From contig NZ_AWFA01000004.1 of NCBI RefSeq assembly GCF_000682675.1, positions 28,914 through 92,913 on the forward strand: DNA of 64,000 bases, read 5' to 3'. The notes beneath the pieces were generated by a model. That model searched no databases, was not told where the DNA came from, and saw nothing but the letters and a program-made list of their open reading frames with translations. The stretch comes from Hyphomonas pacifica. Lineage in GTDB: Bacteria; Pseudomonadota; Alphaproteobacteria; Caulobacterales; Hyphomonadaceae. Positions 55,351 through 63,992 of the stretch are shown piece by piece. Both the position numbers and the translations under genes were made by a program. How positions within the stretch are numbered: the first letter of the stretch is position 1; the number at the start of each line of letters is the position of its first letter.

Positions 55351-57216
55351 ATGCTTACGATTTCTAACCTCGATTTTCAGGTCGAAGCCCGGCCCCTGTT
55401 CGAATCTGCCTCGGCGCAGATCTCGGCCGGTTGGAAAGTGGGCCTTGTCGGCCGCAATGGCACCGGCAAGTCCACCCTGCTGCGCCTGATCCGCGAGGAT
55501 GTGGAGCGCCCGACCGCCGACAGCGCCATTCGCCTCAACGCGGGCGCACGTCTCGGCTGGGTCGCGCAGGAAGTGCCCGCCACGGATGACACGATCCTGG
55601 ATGTCGTGCTGGCTGCCGATGCAGAGCGCCACGCCCTGATGCAGGAAGCCGAAACGGCGACCGATCCGCACCGCATCGGCGAAATCCATGAGCGTCTCCT
55701 GGACATTGACGCCTGGACGGCAGAGGCCCGCGCCGCCGAAGTGCTGAACGGCCTTGGCTTCACGACGGAAGACCTGTCACGCGCCACAAAGGAATTCTCC
55801 GGCGGCTGGCGGATGCGCGCGGCGATTGCCGGCGTCCTCTTCTCCCAGCCGGATTTCCTTCTGCTGGACGAGCCGACCAACTATCTGGACCTGGAAGGCG
55901 CCGCCTGGCTGGAAGGCTATATCAAGCGCTATCCGTATACGGTGCTGATCGTCAGCCACGACCGGGAATTGCTGAACCGCTGCGTCACGCACACCATGGC
56001 GCTGGAACACCGCAAGCTGTCCATCTCGCCCGGCGGCTATGATGACTGGCTGAAGCTGCGCGCGGCAAAGCTCGCCCAGCTGGAATCCCAGCAGGTCAAA
56101 CAGGCCAAGGAACGCGCGCACCTTCAAAGCTTTGTGGACCGTTTCCGCGCCAAGGCGTCGAAGGCCCGCCAGGCCCAATCCCGTATCAAGATGCTGGAAA
56201 AGATGCAGGACATCTCCATCCCGGTGGCAGACCGCACAACGCCGTTCAAATTTCCCGCGCCGGAAGACAAGCTCGCCCCGCCGATGCTGGAAATCAAGGA
56301 TGCCGATCTCGGCTATGGTGAGGATGCCATCATCCTGAAGAAGGTGAACCTTCGTCTGGACCCGGATGACCGCATCGCCATTGTCGGCGCGAACGGCCAG
56401 GGCAAGACCACCCTCGTCAAATCCATCGCCGAACGTCTGCCCCTGATGGGCGGCCAGCGCATCGCCCCGCGCGCCGTGCGCATCGGCTATTTCTCGCAGG
56501 ACCAGCTGGACGAACTGTCAGAGGGCGACAGCGTGCTGATGCATATCCAGCGCATCATGCCCAAGGGCACGCCCCCGGCCAAGGTACGCGCCGCGGCCGC
56601 CGCCATGGGTTTCCCGCATGAGAAGGTGGAAACCAATGTCGAGAAATTGTCCGGCGGAGAGAAAGTCCGCCTGCTGCTGGGCCTGATGTCGGCCGAAGCG
56701 CCGCACATCCTGATCCTCGACGAGCCGACTTCCCACCTCGATATCGACAGCCGCGAGGCCCTGATCTACGCGCTGAACGATTTCCCCGGCGCCGTCCTTC
56801 TGATCACGCACGATGTCTACCTGGCCGAAGCAACCGCTGACCGGCTCTGGCTGGTCAAGGATGGCCGCGCGTCGCCTTATGACGGAGACCTCGAAGACTA
56901 TCGCGCCCTCGTCATGAAGGCCGACCGGGAAGAGGCCAAGGCCGCCAAGCCGCAAAAGTCTGCTGCCCCCAAGGCGGAAGACCCGGAAGCGAAGAAACGC
57001 CTAAGCGCCCTCAAGAAAAGGGCCCGCGAGGCCGAAGAGCGTATGGAAAAGGCAAACGCCGCCATCGCAAAGATCGACGCCAAGCTCGCCGAAGGCACTC
57101 CGCCTCCGGAAGAACTTGAGAAACTGCTGAAGACCCGCGCCGACCACGCCGCCACATCCGAAGCCGCCGAAACCGAATGGCTCGAAGCCGCCGAGGCTCT
57201 GGAAGCAGACAGCTAA
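55351..57216 (+). CDS. ABC-F family ATPase (Uup/YheS-like)
   Basis: A 621-residue soluble protein with two ABC domains and no membrane part, acting on the ribosome. Domain 1 has GRNGTGKST, the signature FSGGWRMR and LLDEPTNYLDL. The linker (QVKQAKERAHLQSFVDRF) follows, and domain 2 has GANGQGKTT, LSGGEKVRLLLG and ILDEPTSHLDI. A C-terminal coiled coil (KKRAREAEERMEKANAAI) resembles Uup-type tails. ATG 55351 is chosen because it begins with the first ABC domain; a longer frame upstream is non-homologous. Confidence 0.95.
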   Translation: MLTISNLDFQVEARPLFESASAQISAGWKVGLVGRNGTGKSTLLRLIREDVERPTADSAIRLNAGARLGWVAQEVPATDDTILDVVLAADAERHALMQEAETATDPHRIGEIHERLLDIDAWTAEARAAEVLNGLGFTTEDLSRATKEFSGGWRMRAAIAGVLFSQPDFLLLDEPTNYLDLEGAAWLEGYIKRYPYTVLIVSHDRELLNRCVTHTMALEHRKLSISPGGYDDWLKLRAAKLAQLESQQVKQAKERAHLQSFVDRFRAKASKARQAQSRIKMLEKMQDISIPVADRTTPFKFPAPEDKLAPPMLEIKDADLGYGEDAIILKKVNLRLDPDDRIAIVGANGQGKTTLVKSIAERLPLMGGQRIAPRAVRIGYFSQDQLDELSEGDSVLMHIQRIMPKGTPPAKVRAAAAAMGFPHEKVETNVEKLSGGEKVRLLLGLMSAEAPHILILDEPTSHLDIDSREALIYALNDFPGAVLLITHDVYLAEATADRLWLVKDGRASPYDGDLEDYRALVMKADREEAKAAKPQKSAAPKAEDPEAKKRLSALKKRAREAEERMEKANAAIAKIDAKLAEGTPPPEELEKLLKTRADHAATSEAAETEWLEAAEALEADS

Positions 57217-57219
57217 ACG

Positions 57220-57343
57220 CCCTCACCTCCCGAAGGGAGAGGGATCATTCTTTCTCAAGTGCACCATTCTTGTGAAGGCGCCGGGTCCACCCCTCTCCCT
57301 TTGGGAGAGGCGGGACCCTTTGCGCAGCAATGGGAGGTGAGGG
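57220..57343. repeat. MITE-like intergenic element with terminal inverted repeats
   Basis: CCCTCACCTCCC at 57220-57231 is repeated exactly inverted (GGGAGGTGAGGG) at 57332-57343, bounding a 124-bp element. Inside is a perfect 8-bp hairpin, CCTCTCCC/GGGAGAGG with a TTT loop (57292-57310). It contains no gene and lies between the ABC-F and ECF41 units. The composition matches the block at 3128-3296. Confidence 0.65.
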
Positions 57344-57368
57344 TCTCCCCCCACCAATCTCCTCCCCC

Positions 57369-57395
57369 TGTCACAAAACCCGCCCCTGTCTCGTC
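57369..57395 (+). promoter_or_regulatory. ECF41-type promoter
   Basis: TGTCACA (57369-57375), a 16-bp spacer and CGTC (57392-57395) match the known ECF41 promoter (-35 TGTCACA, -10 CGTC). It lies 33 bp before the start of the gene that is translationally coupled to the ECF41 sigma factor, implying autoregulation. Confidence 0.75.
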
Positions 57396-57427
57396 TTGTC
57401 ATTGAAACCGGCAAGGAGACCCGATCA

Positions 57428-57964
57428 ATGACCCCCCAAACACTACGCGCCCAGGCCCGCACCATGGGCCAGCAATTCAACTATGACACCACCTACATGG
57501 AAGAGATCATCGACATCTCTCCCACTGCCGCCGAAGGGCTGATGAGCTTTGTCGGCATCTACAAATATCGCGGGCCGGCGGCTGGCAAGGCGGCGTGGCA
57601 TGGCGCCCTGTTCGCCTCCACGCTGGAGGGCGATTGCGGCCCCTGCGTCCAACTCGTCCTCGACATGGCGATTGCTGACGGTGCAGACGCAGACGCGCTG
57701 AAAGCCTGCGCCGAAGGCGAGGCGCAAAGTGCCGGCACGACCGGTCTCGGCTTCCGCTTTGCGATGGCTGCGATCACCGCAGACCTGGCAACAGATGATC
57801 TGCGCCGCCAGATCGAGGCAGAGTTTGGGAACAAGACCGCCCTGTCCTGCGCCTTCGCGGCGGCGGCGGGCCGGTTCTATCCTGTCCTGAAGCGCGGCAC
57901 TGGCCATGGCCAACCATGCCGGGTGCTGGACATTGCCGGCCAGCGCATCACAGTGGCTGCATGA
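57428..57964 (+). CDS. Carboxymuconolactone decarboxylase/AhpD-like protein
   Basis: A 178-residue helical protein with a C-x-x-C motif (C70-GP-C73 in LEGDCGPCVQLVLDMA), recalling AhpD/CMD-fold thiol proteins. The His that normally follows the motif (C-x3-H) is not present. ECF41 sigma factors are typically encoded next to a CMD, oxidoreductase or epimerase gene, and this one overlaps its sigma factor by ATGA. AGGAG precedes the ATG. Probably a redox or small-molecule enzyme controlled by that sigma factor; substrate unknown. Confidence 0.75.
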   Translation: MTPQTLRAQARTMGQQFNYDTTYMEEIIDISPTAAEGLMSFVGIYKYRGPAAGKAAWHGALFASTLEGDCGPCVQLVLDMAIADGADADALKACAEGEAQSAGTTGLGFRFAMAAITADLATDDLRRQIEAEFGNKTALSCAFAAAAGRFYPVLKRGTGHGQPCRVLDIAGQRITVAA

Positions 57965-58830
57965 GCGCCGACACCACCCTCTTCGAATCCGAACGCCCGG
58001 CCCTGACCGCCCTCTGCTACCGCATGCTGGGCGAGCGGGCCGGGGCCGAGGATGCCGTGCAGGACACCTGGCTGCGCTGGGAACGGGCCAACCGGGACAC
58101 CATCGAAAACCCGCGCGCCTGGCTGCGCCGCACTGCCACGCGCATCGCCATTGATGCCCTGCGCTCGGCCCGGTCGCGCCGCGAAACCTATCCCGGCCCC
58201 TGGTTACCGGAGCCACTGGTAGAGAATGGACATCTCAGCCTCGAAGACCGCTTCGTCATCGCGCAGGAATGCGAACTCGCCCTGTTATGGGCCATGGAAC
58301 GCCTGTCGGAAACGGAGCGCGCCGCCTTCATCCTGCGTGAGGCCTTCGATGCCGGTTATGACGAGATCGCCGCCGCCACGGGAAAGTCAGAGGCTGCCTG
58401 CCGCCAATTGGTCAGCCGCGCCCACAAACGCCTGCAGGAAACTGGCCCGCGCTTTGACGCCAGCCCCAGCGAAGTCGCTGACCTGCTGCAACGCTTTCTC
58501 TCCGCCGCCGCGGCCCAGGATCATGACACCGTCCTCTCCCTGTTTGCGCCGCAGGCCACCGCCTATAGCGACGGCGGCAAGAAGGCTCGCGCAGCGCTTC
58601 GCCCCCTGATGGGTCCGGAAGAAATTGCACAGGTCCTGATGGCCATCATGCAAAAAGCCGCGAAGGAACAGGCTCACTGGACCATCGAGCCCGCCAGCGC
58701 CAACAATGCCCCGGCCATCGTCCGCCGCCTGAATGGCAAGATAGATCTGGTCCTCACCCTCGCCCCGGATGGCTCCGGCCGCATCGCCTGGCTCTACGCC
58801 ATGCGCAATCCGGACAAACTGCCTGTGTGA
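57961..58830 (+). CDS. ECF41-family RNA polymerase sigma factor (SigJ-like)
   Basis: A 289-residue extracytoplasmic-function sigma factor. Sigma region 2 is near 15-75 (LTALCYRMLGERAGAEDAVQDTWLRW) and region 4 near 105-160 (AAFILREAFDAGYDEIAAATGKSEAACRQ, then LVSRAHKRLQ). The linker has the ECF41 hallmark GPWLPEPL. A fused SnoaL-like C-terminal domain replaces the usual anti-sigma factor; its conserved DGGGK motif reads DGGKK (204-208). An ECF41 promoter at 57369-57395 lies upstream of the operon. Confidence 0.93.
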   Translation: MSADTTLFESERPALTALCYRMLGERAGAEDAVQDTWLRWERANRDTIENPRAWLRRTATRIAIDALRSARSRRETYPGPWLPEPLVENGHLSLEDRFVIAQECELALLWAMERLSETERAAFILREAFDAGYDEIAAATGKSEAACRQLVSRAHKRLQETGPRFDASPSEVADLLQRFLSAAAAQDHDTVLSLFAPQATAYSDGGKKARAALRPLMGPEEIAQVLMAIMQKAAKEQAHWTIEPASANNAPAIVRRLNGKIDLVLTLAPDGSGRIAWLYAMRNPDKLPV

Positions 58831-58836
58831 AAACGC

Positions 58837-59481
58837 CTAGCCCAGCACCCGGTCACAGAACGCGGCATGCATCGCGCGCAATTCGGCCAGCGCGCTGTGG
58901 ATTACGTCCCGCTTCGGGTCGAACATCAGTTCCAGCGTGATACCGCGCAGCGACAGGATCAGCATCCGCGCATGCACGATGCACGCCTCGACATCCTTCA
59001 CGCCCGCCGCCAGCGCAATGCGCTGAACGTCCGCGTCGATCTCCACCTCGATCTCGACCGCGATGTGGCGCAGCCGCTCGGCGAGGTCTGCATCCCAGCG
59101 CGCCGCCAGCAAGACTTCCGTCACTGCCGCACCTTCGGGAATATTCTGCGTCTGCCAGAACATATCGCACAGTCTGCGCATCTTCTGCGCAGGATCGTCG
59201 ACGCCCTCAAACCGCGCGCGCGTGTCGGCAATCATCGCGCGCATCGCCGCTTCGCTGGCCGCGCTCATCAGGTCCAGCCGCGTCGGGAACTGGTTCAGCA
59301 CAGAGCCCCGGCTGACGCCAGCCTTCGCCATCACCGATTCCACTGATGTGGCCGCATAGCCCTGCTCTGTCAGGCATTGCACGGCAGACCTCACCAGCAG
59401 GCGCCGCGTTTCCTCGCCCTTGCGGGTCCGCCGCCTGCGCCCGGCCTGGCTGCTTGCCCTGTTGTCATCTGTTTTTGTCAT
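58837..59481 (-). CDS. TetR family transcriptional regulator
   Basis: A 214-residue repressor with an N-terminal helix-turn-helix (GEETRRLLVRSAVQCLTEQGYAATSVESVMAKAGVSRGSVLNQFP, here described in two adjoining parts of the fold) and a ligand-binding C-terminal helical domain. It is divergent from the cupin-SDR-MDR operon, with a perfect palindrome between them, and is the probable repressor of that operon. The ATG at 59481 follows AAGGTAGG; a TTG codon precedes it. Confidence 0.92.
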   Translation of the reverse strand: MTKTDDNRASSQAGRRRRTRKGEETRRLLVRSAVQCLTEQGYAATSVESVMAKAGVSRGSVLNQFPTRLDLMSAASEAAMRAMIADTRARFEGVDDPAQKMRRLCDMFWQTQNIPEGAAVTEVLLAARWDADLAERLRHIAVEIEVEIDADVQRIALAAGVKDVEACIVHARMLILSLRGITLELMFDPKRDVIHSALAELRAMHAAFCDRVLG

Positions 59482-59535
59482 CAAGGCCTACCTTACCGTC
59501 AAACATGCCGGTTCCGTCAAGCTGTCGCAAAGTTT

Positions 59536-59559
59536 AAATTAGTCATGATTGACTAATTT
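59536..59559. promoter_or_regulatory. TetR operator palindrome
   Basis: AAATTAGTCA and TGACTAATTT are perfect 10-bp inverted arms separated by TGAT. The site lies 54 bp upstream of the TetR start and 91 bp upstream of the cupin gene, so one binding event could repress both directions. Confidence 0.75.
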
Positions 59560-59650
59560 TGTGCGTCCTCTAGCCTGTCCTCAATCGGAAGCAGGCAAAC
59601 CTGCTCCGCATGAATAGATACCGGCAGAGACCGGCACGGAGGAAACAGGC

Positions 59651-60193
59651 ATGAACACGACAGCCCAGCGACAAGACACCCCCACCACATCCGGCGAAGG
59701 CTATCAGGTTTTCAGAACCCGCAACGCCCCGTCTCTTGACGAGACCGCCCATATGGAACTGGCAGACGTGACGCCAGACCTGGAAACCGGCATCGGCACC
59801 GCGCTGGAGGCCGGCTTCGCAGACGGCAATGTCGTGAAAACCCTTTTCTCCCGTCCGGGCTTCAGCCTCACCTATGCCTGGTTCAAATCCGGCTTCCCGC
59901 TTCCTCTTCATACGCACAATGTCGACTGCCTCTATTATGTTGTGGCCGGCAGCCTGCAGCTTGGCACAGATACGCTGGGGCCGGGGGACGGCTTCTTTGT
60001 TGGCGCGGGCAAGGCCTATCGCTACACGCCCGGCCCGGAGGGCGTCGAGGTGCTGGAATTCCGCAGCGAGGAAGATTTCAATATCAATTTTCTGGCGAAG
60101 ACCGTTCCCGCATGGGAAAAGATTTCAAAGGTCATCGCCGACCGCCGCCCCGCTTGGGCCAATGAAACTCCCCCCAGCAATGCGCTGGCCTGA
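59651..60193 (+). CDS. Cupin domain protein
   Basis: A 180-residue protein with a single cupin barrel. The first cupin motif is HTHNVDCLYYVVAGSL with two His and, unusually, Cys/Leu in place of part of the metal-binding pattern; the second is GPGDGFFVGAGKAYRYTPGPEGVEVLEF. GGAGGAAA precedes the ATG. It is first of a three-gene operon and may be an accessory or isomerase/dioxygenase-like enzyme; substrate unknown. Confidence 0.85.
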   Translation: MNTTAQRQDTPTTSGEGYQVFRTRNAPSLDETAHMELADVTPDLETGIGTALEAGFADGNVVKTLFSRPGFSLTYAWFKSGFPLPLHTHNVDCLYYVVAGSLQLGTDTLGPGDGFFVGAGKAYRYTPGPEGVEVLEFRSEEDFNINFLAKTVPAWEKISKVIADRRPAWANETPPSNALA

Positions 60194-60213
60194 GACAGGG
60201 GCGGCGGATTCCC

Positions 60214-60999
60214 ATGACACAGAGATTTAACGGCAAGGTCGCCCTCATCACCGGCGCGGCCAGTGGCATCGGCGCCGCCACGGCCCGCCTGTTCGCCAGC
60301 GAAGGCGCGCTCTGCGTGCTGGCAGACATCAGCGAAGACGGCGCAAAGGCCCTTGCGGCAGAACTCGGCGACAGCGCCATGGCCATCGCCTGTGATGTCT
60401 CGAAACAATCCGATGTCGACGCAATGGTTCAGGCGGCGGTAGACCGCCATGGTCGCATCGACATCCTGTTCAACAATGCCGGCATCGGCAGCTTCGGCAC
60501 GTCAGTTGAGCTGACAGCAGAGGCCTGGGAGACTGTCATCGCGGTAGACCTGCACAGCGTCTTCTATGCCTGCCACGCCGCCATACCGCACATGCCGCGT
60601 GGCAGCGCGATTGTGAACACGGCCTCCATTTCCGGCCTTGGCGGAGACTATCGCTTTGCCGCCTACAACGCCGCCAAGGGCGCGGTCGTGAACTATACCC
60701 GTGCGCTCGCGGTGGATCACGCCCGCGATGGCATCCGCGTCAACGCGCTCTGCCCCGGCCTGGTCGATACGCCCATCACGGCAGGCTTTCATGACATTCC
60801 CGGCCTGAAGGAAGACTGGACCCGCCGCATCCCCATGGGCCGCGCGGCCCAGCCGGAAGAGATGGCGCACGTCGCCGCCTTCCTCGCTTCGGAGGCGGCC
60901 TCCTATGTCACCGGCTCCATCATCGTGGCCGATGGCGGCGCGACCGCCCATACCGGCCAGCCCGAAATCGCTCAGTTTGCTGACAGCCCCACAGAGTAG
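60214..60999 (+). CDS. SDR family oxidoreductase
   Basis: A 261-residue classical short-chain dehydrogenase. Cofactor motif VALITGAASGIGAATARLFA, NNAGIGSFG, the catalytic Ser in NTASISGLGGD and the Y-x3-K in YNAAKGAVVNYTRAL are all present. The acidic residue after strand 2 (VLADIS) suggests NAD rather than NADP. It is co-directional with and close to the cupin and MDR genes. Confidence 0.94.
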   Translation: MTQRFNGKVALITGAASGIGAATARLFASEGALCVLADISEDGAKALAAELGDSAMAIACDVSKQSDVDAMVQAAVDRHGRIDILFNNAGIGSFGTSVELTAEAWETVIAVDLHSVFYACHAAIPHMPRGSAIVNTASISGLGGDYRFAAYNAAKGAVVNYTRALAVDHARDGIRVNALCPGLVDTPITAGFHDIPGLKEDWTRRIPMGRAAQPEEMAHVAAFLASEAASYVTGSIIVADGGATAHTGQPEIAQFADSPTE

Positions 61000-61005
61000 G
61001 CCCAC

Positions 61006-62070
61006 ATGCGCGCAGCTATCCTTCAGGGCACCTCCCTCAGCATTCGCACACTTGCAGACCCTGTGCCTGCCGCCGGGCAACTCCTCGTCCGGCCCCTCTT
61101 CACCGGCATTTGCGGCAGTGATCTCAGCCAGCGCAAGCAGATGGCCCTGCTGGCAGAGCAAACCCCGCCCGCAGACCAGCACATCCTGCCCGCCATCATT
61201 CCCGGCCATGAATTCAGCGCGGAAGTTGTCGATATTCCATCCGGTACAAACACGCCGCTGAAGCGCGGAGACCTGATCAGCGCTCTGCCCTTCACGCATG
61301 ATCATGACGGTACACCCGCTGCGATCGGCCTGTCACGGGATCATGGCGGCGGCCTCGCCGAACTGGCCTGTGTGGACGCTGTGCGCAGCTTTCGCATTCC
61401 GGACGGGATCGCGCCGGATCTGGCCGCCCTGACAGAGCCGCTCAGCGTCGGGCTGCATGCGGCCAATCTGGCCAGCCGCAACCAAGGGCCAAATATCATT
61501 ATCGGCTGCGGCCCGGTCGGGCTCTCCGTCATTCTGGCCCTGCGCGCCCAAGGCCGTGGTCCCATTCTGGCGGCGGATTTCTCGGCAGAGCGCCGCAAGG
61601 CTGCCGCGGACCTTGGCGCAGACATTGTACTCGATCCGGCGACCGACAGCCCCTATGAGCGCTGGAGCGATCTCGGCTTCACGCCGCACGCCATGTCACC
61701 CCTGCTGGCGCGGGACTTTCTGGGCCTGCCCTCCGGTCTCAACATATTTGAGTGTACCGGCGCGCCCGGCGTGATTGACCAAATCACGAAAACCGCGCCC
61801 CCGCACACGCATGTCATCGTGGTGGGCGTCTGCCCGCATGAAGATACGCTGACGCCCTATGAGGGCATCGTCCGGGAACTGACGCTTGAGTTCAGCTTCG
61901 CCTACCGCCCCCATGAATTCGGCGAGGCGCTCGGCCTGCTGCAAAGCCATTCAGAACTGGCCGCGCGCCTCATCACCAGCCGCCAGCCCCTTACCAGCAC
62001 CGAGGCCGCCTTTGACAGCCTCGCCGCCAATCCCCACGAAATCAAAATCCTGATAGACCCGCACGCCTGA
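61006..62070 (+). CDS. Zinc-binding MDR dehydrogenase without structural zinc lobe
   Basis: A 354-residue alcohol/sorbitol dehydrogenase relative. Catalytic-zinc motif CGSDLSQ and PGHEFSAEV are present, with the cofactor loop GCGPVGLSVILALR. The four-cysteine structural zinc lobe is absent; the region reads LPFTHDHDGTPAAIGLSRDHGGG. It is the last gene of the TetR-controlled operon. Substrate unknown. Confidence 0.9.
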   Translation: MRAAILQGTSLSIRTLADPVPAAGQLLVRPLFTGICGSDLSQRKQMALLAEQTPPADQHILPAIIPGHEFSAEVVDIPSGTNTPLKRGDLISALPFTHDHDGTPAAIGLSRDHGGGLAELACVDAVRSFRIPDGIAPDLAALTEPLSVGLHAANLASRNQGPNIIIGCGPVGLSVILALRAQGRGPILAADFSAERRKAAADLGADIVLDPATDSPYERWSDLGFTPHAMSPLLARDFLGLPSGLNIFECTGAPGVIDQITKTAPPHTHVIVVGVCPHEDTLTPYEGIVRELTLEFSFAYRPHEFGEALGLLQSHSELAARLITSRQPLTSTEAAFDSLAANPHEIKILIDPHA

Positions 62071-62075
62071 CGTCC

Positions 62076-63992
62076 CTAATCATAGAAACACTTTTCCGTG
62101 CCATCGCCCTGATTGTAACAGCGCGGTTCGGAGACAGGCTTGTTATAGGCAGGGGCCCTGCGCTGGGTGCGTGCCACATCCCGCGCATAGGCATCGGCGG
62201 CCTTCTGCGCCTGCGCGCGCTGGCCGTCGAATATGTTCTGCGCCCAGGGCCAGACCAGATTGCACTCATAGCTGCTATTGCCGAACCGGGAGCAGATATC
62301 ATACGCGTCGCTAGAGCGCGGCAGGGCCTTCCAGCGCCGCCAATAGGCGCTCAGATACTTGCCGCCCAGCGTGCGGGCCGCGGCGTAGAAATCCCCGCCA
62401 TAGGGCACGTCATTGCTGTCCATCGCCAATATCGCATCCGCGCTGATCTTGAGGGAGTCCCGCGCCTCGGCCTCATACCGTGCCTGCAGCACCTCCCAGG
62501 GCGTTTCCAGATATTCGCGGTAATTCTTGTTGTTCTGCCACCATTCGCGGGCCGTCTTCAGGATCAGCGGACGCTCCATCGCCAGCGGATTGTCCGGATG
62601 CGTCGCTTTTCTGTCCCGCGCCTCATAGGCGGCCCACAGCTCTTCCCGGCCAATATCCATCCCGGCATCATACCAGTCCGTCACCCCTTCCGAGCGGTTC
62701 ATCGGATTCTTGAAATATCGCACCGCCAGCCGCAGGGGCGGCTCCGGTATGTCGCGCTTGTCTGCGCCCGCGAACAGGCCGTAATATTCATCCTTGTCCA
62801 GCGTACCCAGCCAGACATCGGCAAAGGGCGGATAGCCCTCGCGCCCCAGGATCAGCTCCATGATGGATTCGGGCATCAACTCGTCCCGCTTGCCGCTCAG
62901 CAGATCCCCTTTCGGGGCGTTTGCCACCAGACGATACCACCGCCCGTCCGCCGCCTCATACACGACCAGCCAGCCGCGCACGCCTTTGATCTCCGGCAGG
63001 AACAGCGGCACAATGCCCAATATGTTGGGATGGTCAAAGGTCAACACCTCGCCATCCGCTTTGCGGATAGGCAGGTAAATCTGCTCTCCGGACAATATGC
63101 CGTGTCCGGATGTCATGGTCGCAACGCGCTGTACCGGCGCCTGCTGGTAATCGTTGAAATTATTGTCGTCCCACTCATAGGCCAGCGCATAGCCGACCGG
63201 CAGGGTCTGGAAATACGGGCCAACTTCTTCCAGCTCCAGCGTCAGAGCGTTGACGACCACGGACAGGCCCGTGCCATCCTCGCCCTTCACCGGAAAGGCG
63301 ATCTTGCCATTGCCATAATAGTGGAAATCATAATCCCCGCTGCCTTCGTTCAGCACACCGGAAATGCGGTGGGCCTCCTTGCCCTGATTGTCCATCACGG
63401 CCAGCGTCTTGCGCGGCCCGTCCGCAGCATCCGAGTCTTCGAATATCAGCGTGAAGGGCCTTTCCGGCACCTTACCGTAAATCTGATAAAACCTGAAATG
63501 CTTGTATGGCAGGGTGCTCAGATGCGGCTTCACCGGGTCCAGCGTGGCGTAATAATATCTATAATCCAGCCCCTTCACGAGGGCCATCTTGTCACTGATC
63601 GGCAGCACCTGAATGAATTCCGCCGGCAACAGGGTTGTGCCGTCTTCCGCCTTCAGGCCCTGCAGCACCACCTGTTTCGAAATCCAGGAATAACCATTGC
63701 CTTTGCTCTGGCCGCCATACTTGTGCGCATATTCCGTGTATTGCTCACGCGAAATGCCGTAGCGGTCCAGCACCGCGCCCATCCGCTCCGGGCCCAGTTG
63801 CGACACGGACCATAGCCGCACCGGCATGGTGCCGGTATCAGTCCGCACATACCGCATCTCTTTCGTAATGCAGCTGAAGTCCTGCGGAGATTCCTCCAGA
63901 CACATGTCCCGGCTGCGATCACCCAGGATGCTTCCCGCATCGCTATATGCCTTCCACGCATGCGCCTGTAGCGCGCCCAGGGCCACCAGCAT
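62076..63992 (-). CDS. Exported hypothetical protein, 5' end beyond window
   Basis: At least 638 residues. The visible N-terminus (LVALGALQAHAWKAYSD) looks like the end of a signal peptide, so the true start probably lies beyond position 64000. The large central part is beta-rich and looks like repeated blades (GTGLSVVVNALTLELEEVGPYFQTL, SGEQIYLPIRKADGEVLTFDHP), and the C-terminal third has many Trp/Tyr and a cysteine-containing tail (RCYNQGDGTEKCFYD). No known family recognised. It is convergent with the MDR gene (5-bp gap). Confidence 0.7.
   Translation of the reverse strand: MLVALGALQAHAWKAYSDAGSILGDRSRDMCLEESPQDFSCITKEMRYVRTDTGTMPVRLWSVSQLGPERMGAVLDRYGISREQYTEYAHKYGGQSKGNGYSWISKQVVLQGLKAEDGTTLLPAEFIQVLPISDKMALVKGLDYRYYYATLDPVKPHLSTLPYKHFRFYQIYGKVPERPFTLIFEDSDAADGPRKTLAVMDNQGKEAHRISGVLNEGSGDYDFHYYGNGKIAFPVKGEDGTGLSVVVNALTLELEEVGPYFQTLPVGYALAYEWDDNNFNDYQQAPVQRVATMTSGHGILSGEQIYLPIRKADGEVLTFDHPNILGIVPLFLPEIKGVRGWLVVYEAADGRWYRLVANAPKGDLLSGKRDELMPESIMELILGREGYPPFADVWLGTLDKDEYYGLFAGADKRDIPEPPLRLAVRYFKNPMNRSEGVTDWYDAGMDIGREELWAAYEARDRKATHPDNPLAMERPLILKTAREWWQNNKNYREYLETPWEVLQARYEAEARDSLKISADAILAMDSNDVPYGGDFYAAARTLGGKYLSAYWRRWKALPRSSDAYDICSRFGNSSYECNLVWPWAQNIFDGQRAQAQKAADAYARDVARTQRRAPAYNKPVSEPRCYNQGDGTEKCFYD

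Noticed and set aside
62598..63815. 405-codon open frame antisense to the exported unknown
   Set aside because: Could compete with the minus-strand frame, but the minus frame has protein-like aromatic patterning, a signal-peptide-like start and greater length.
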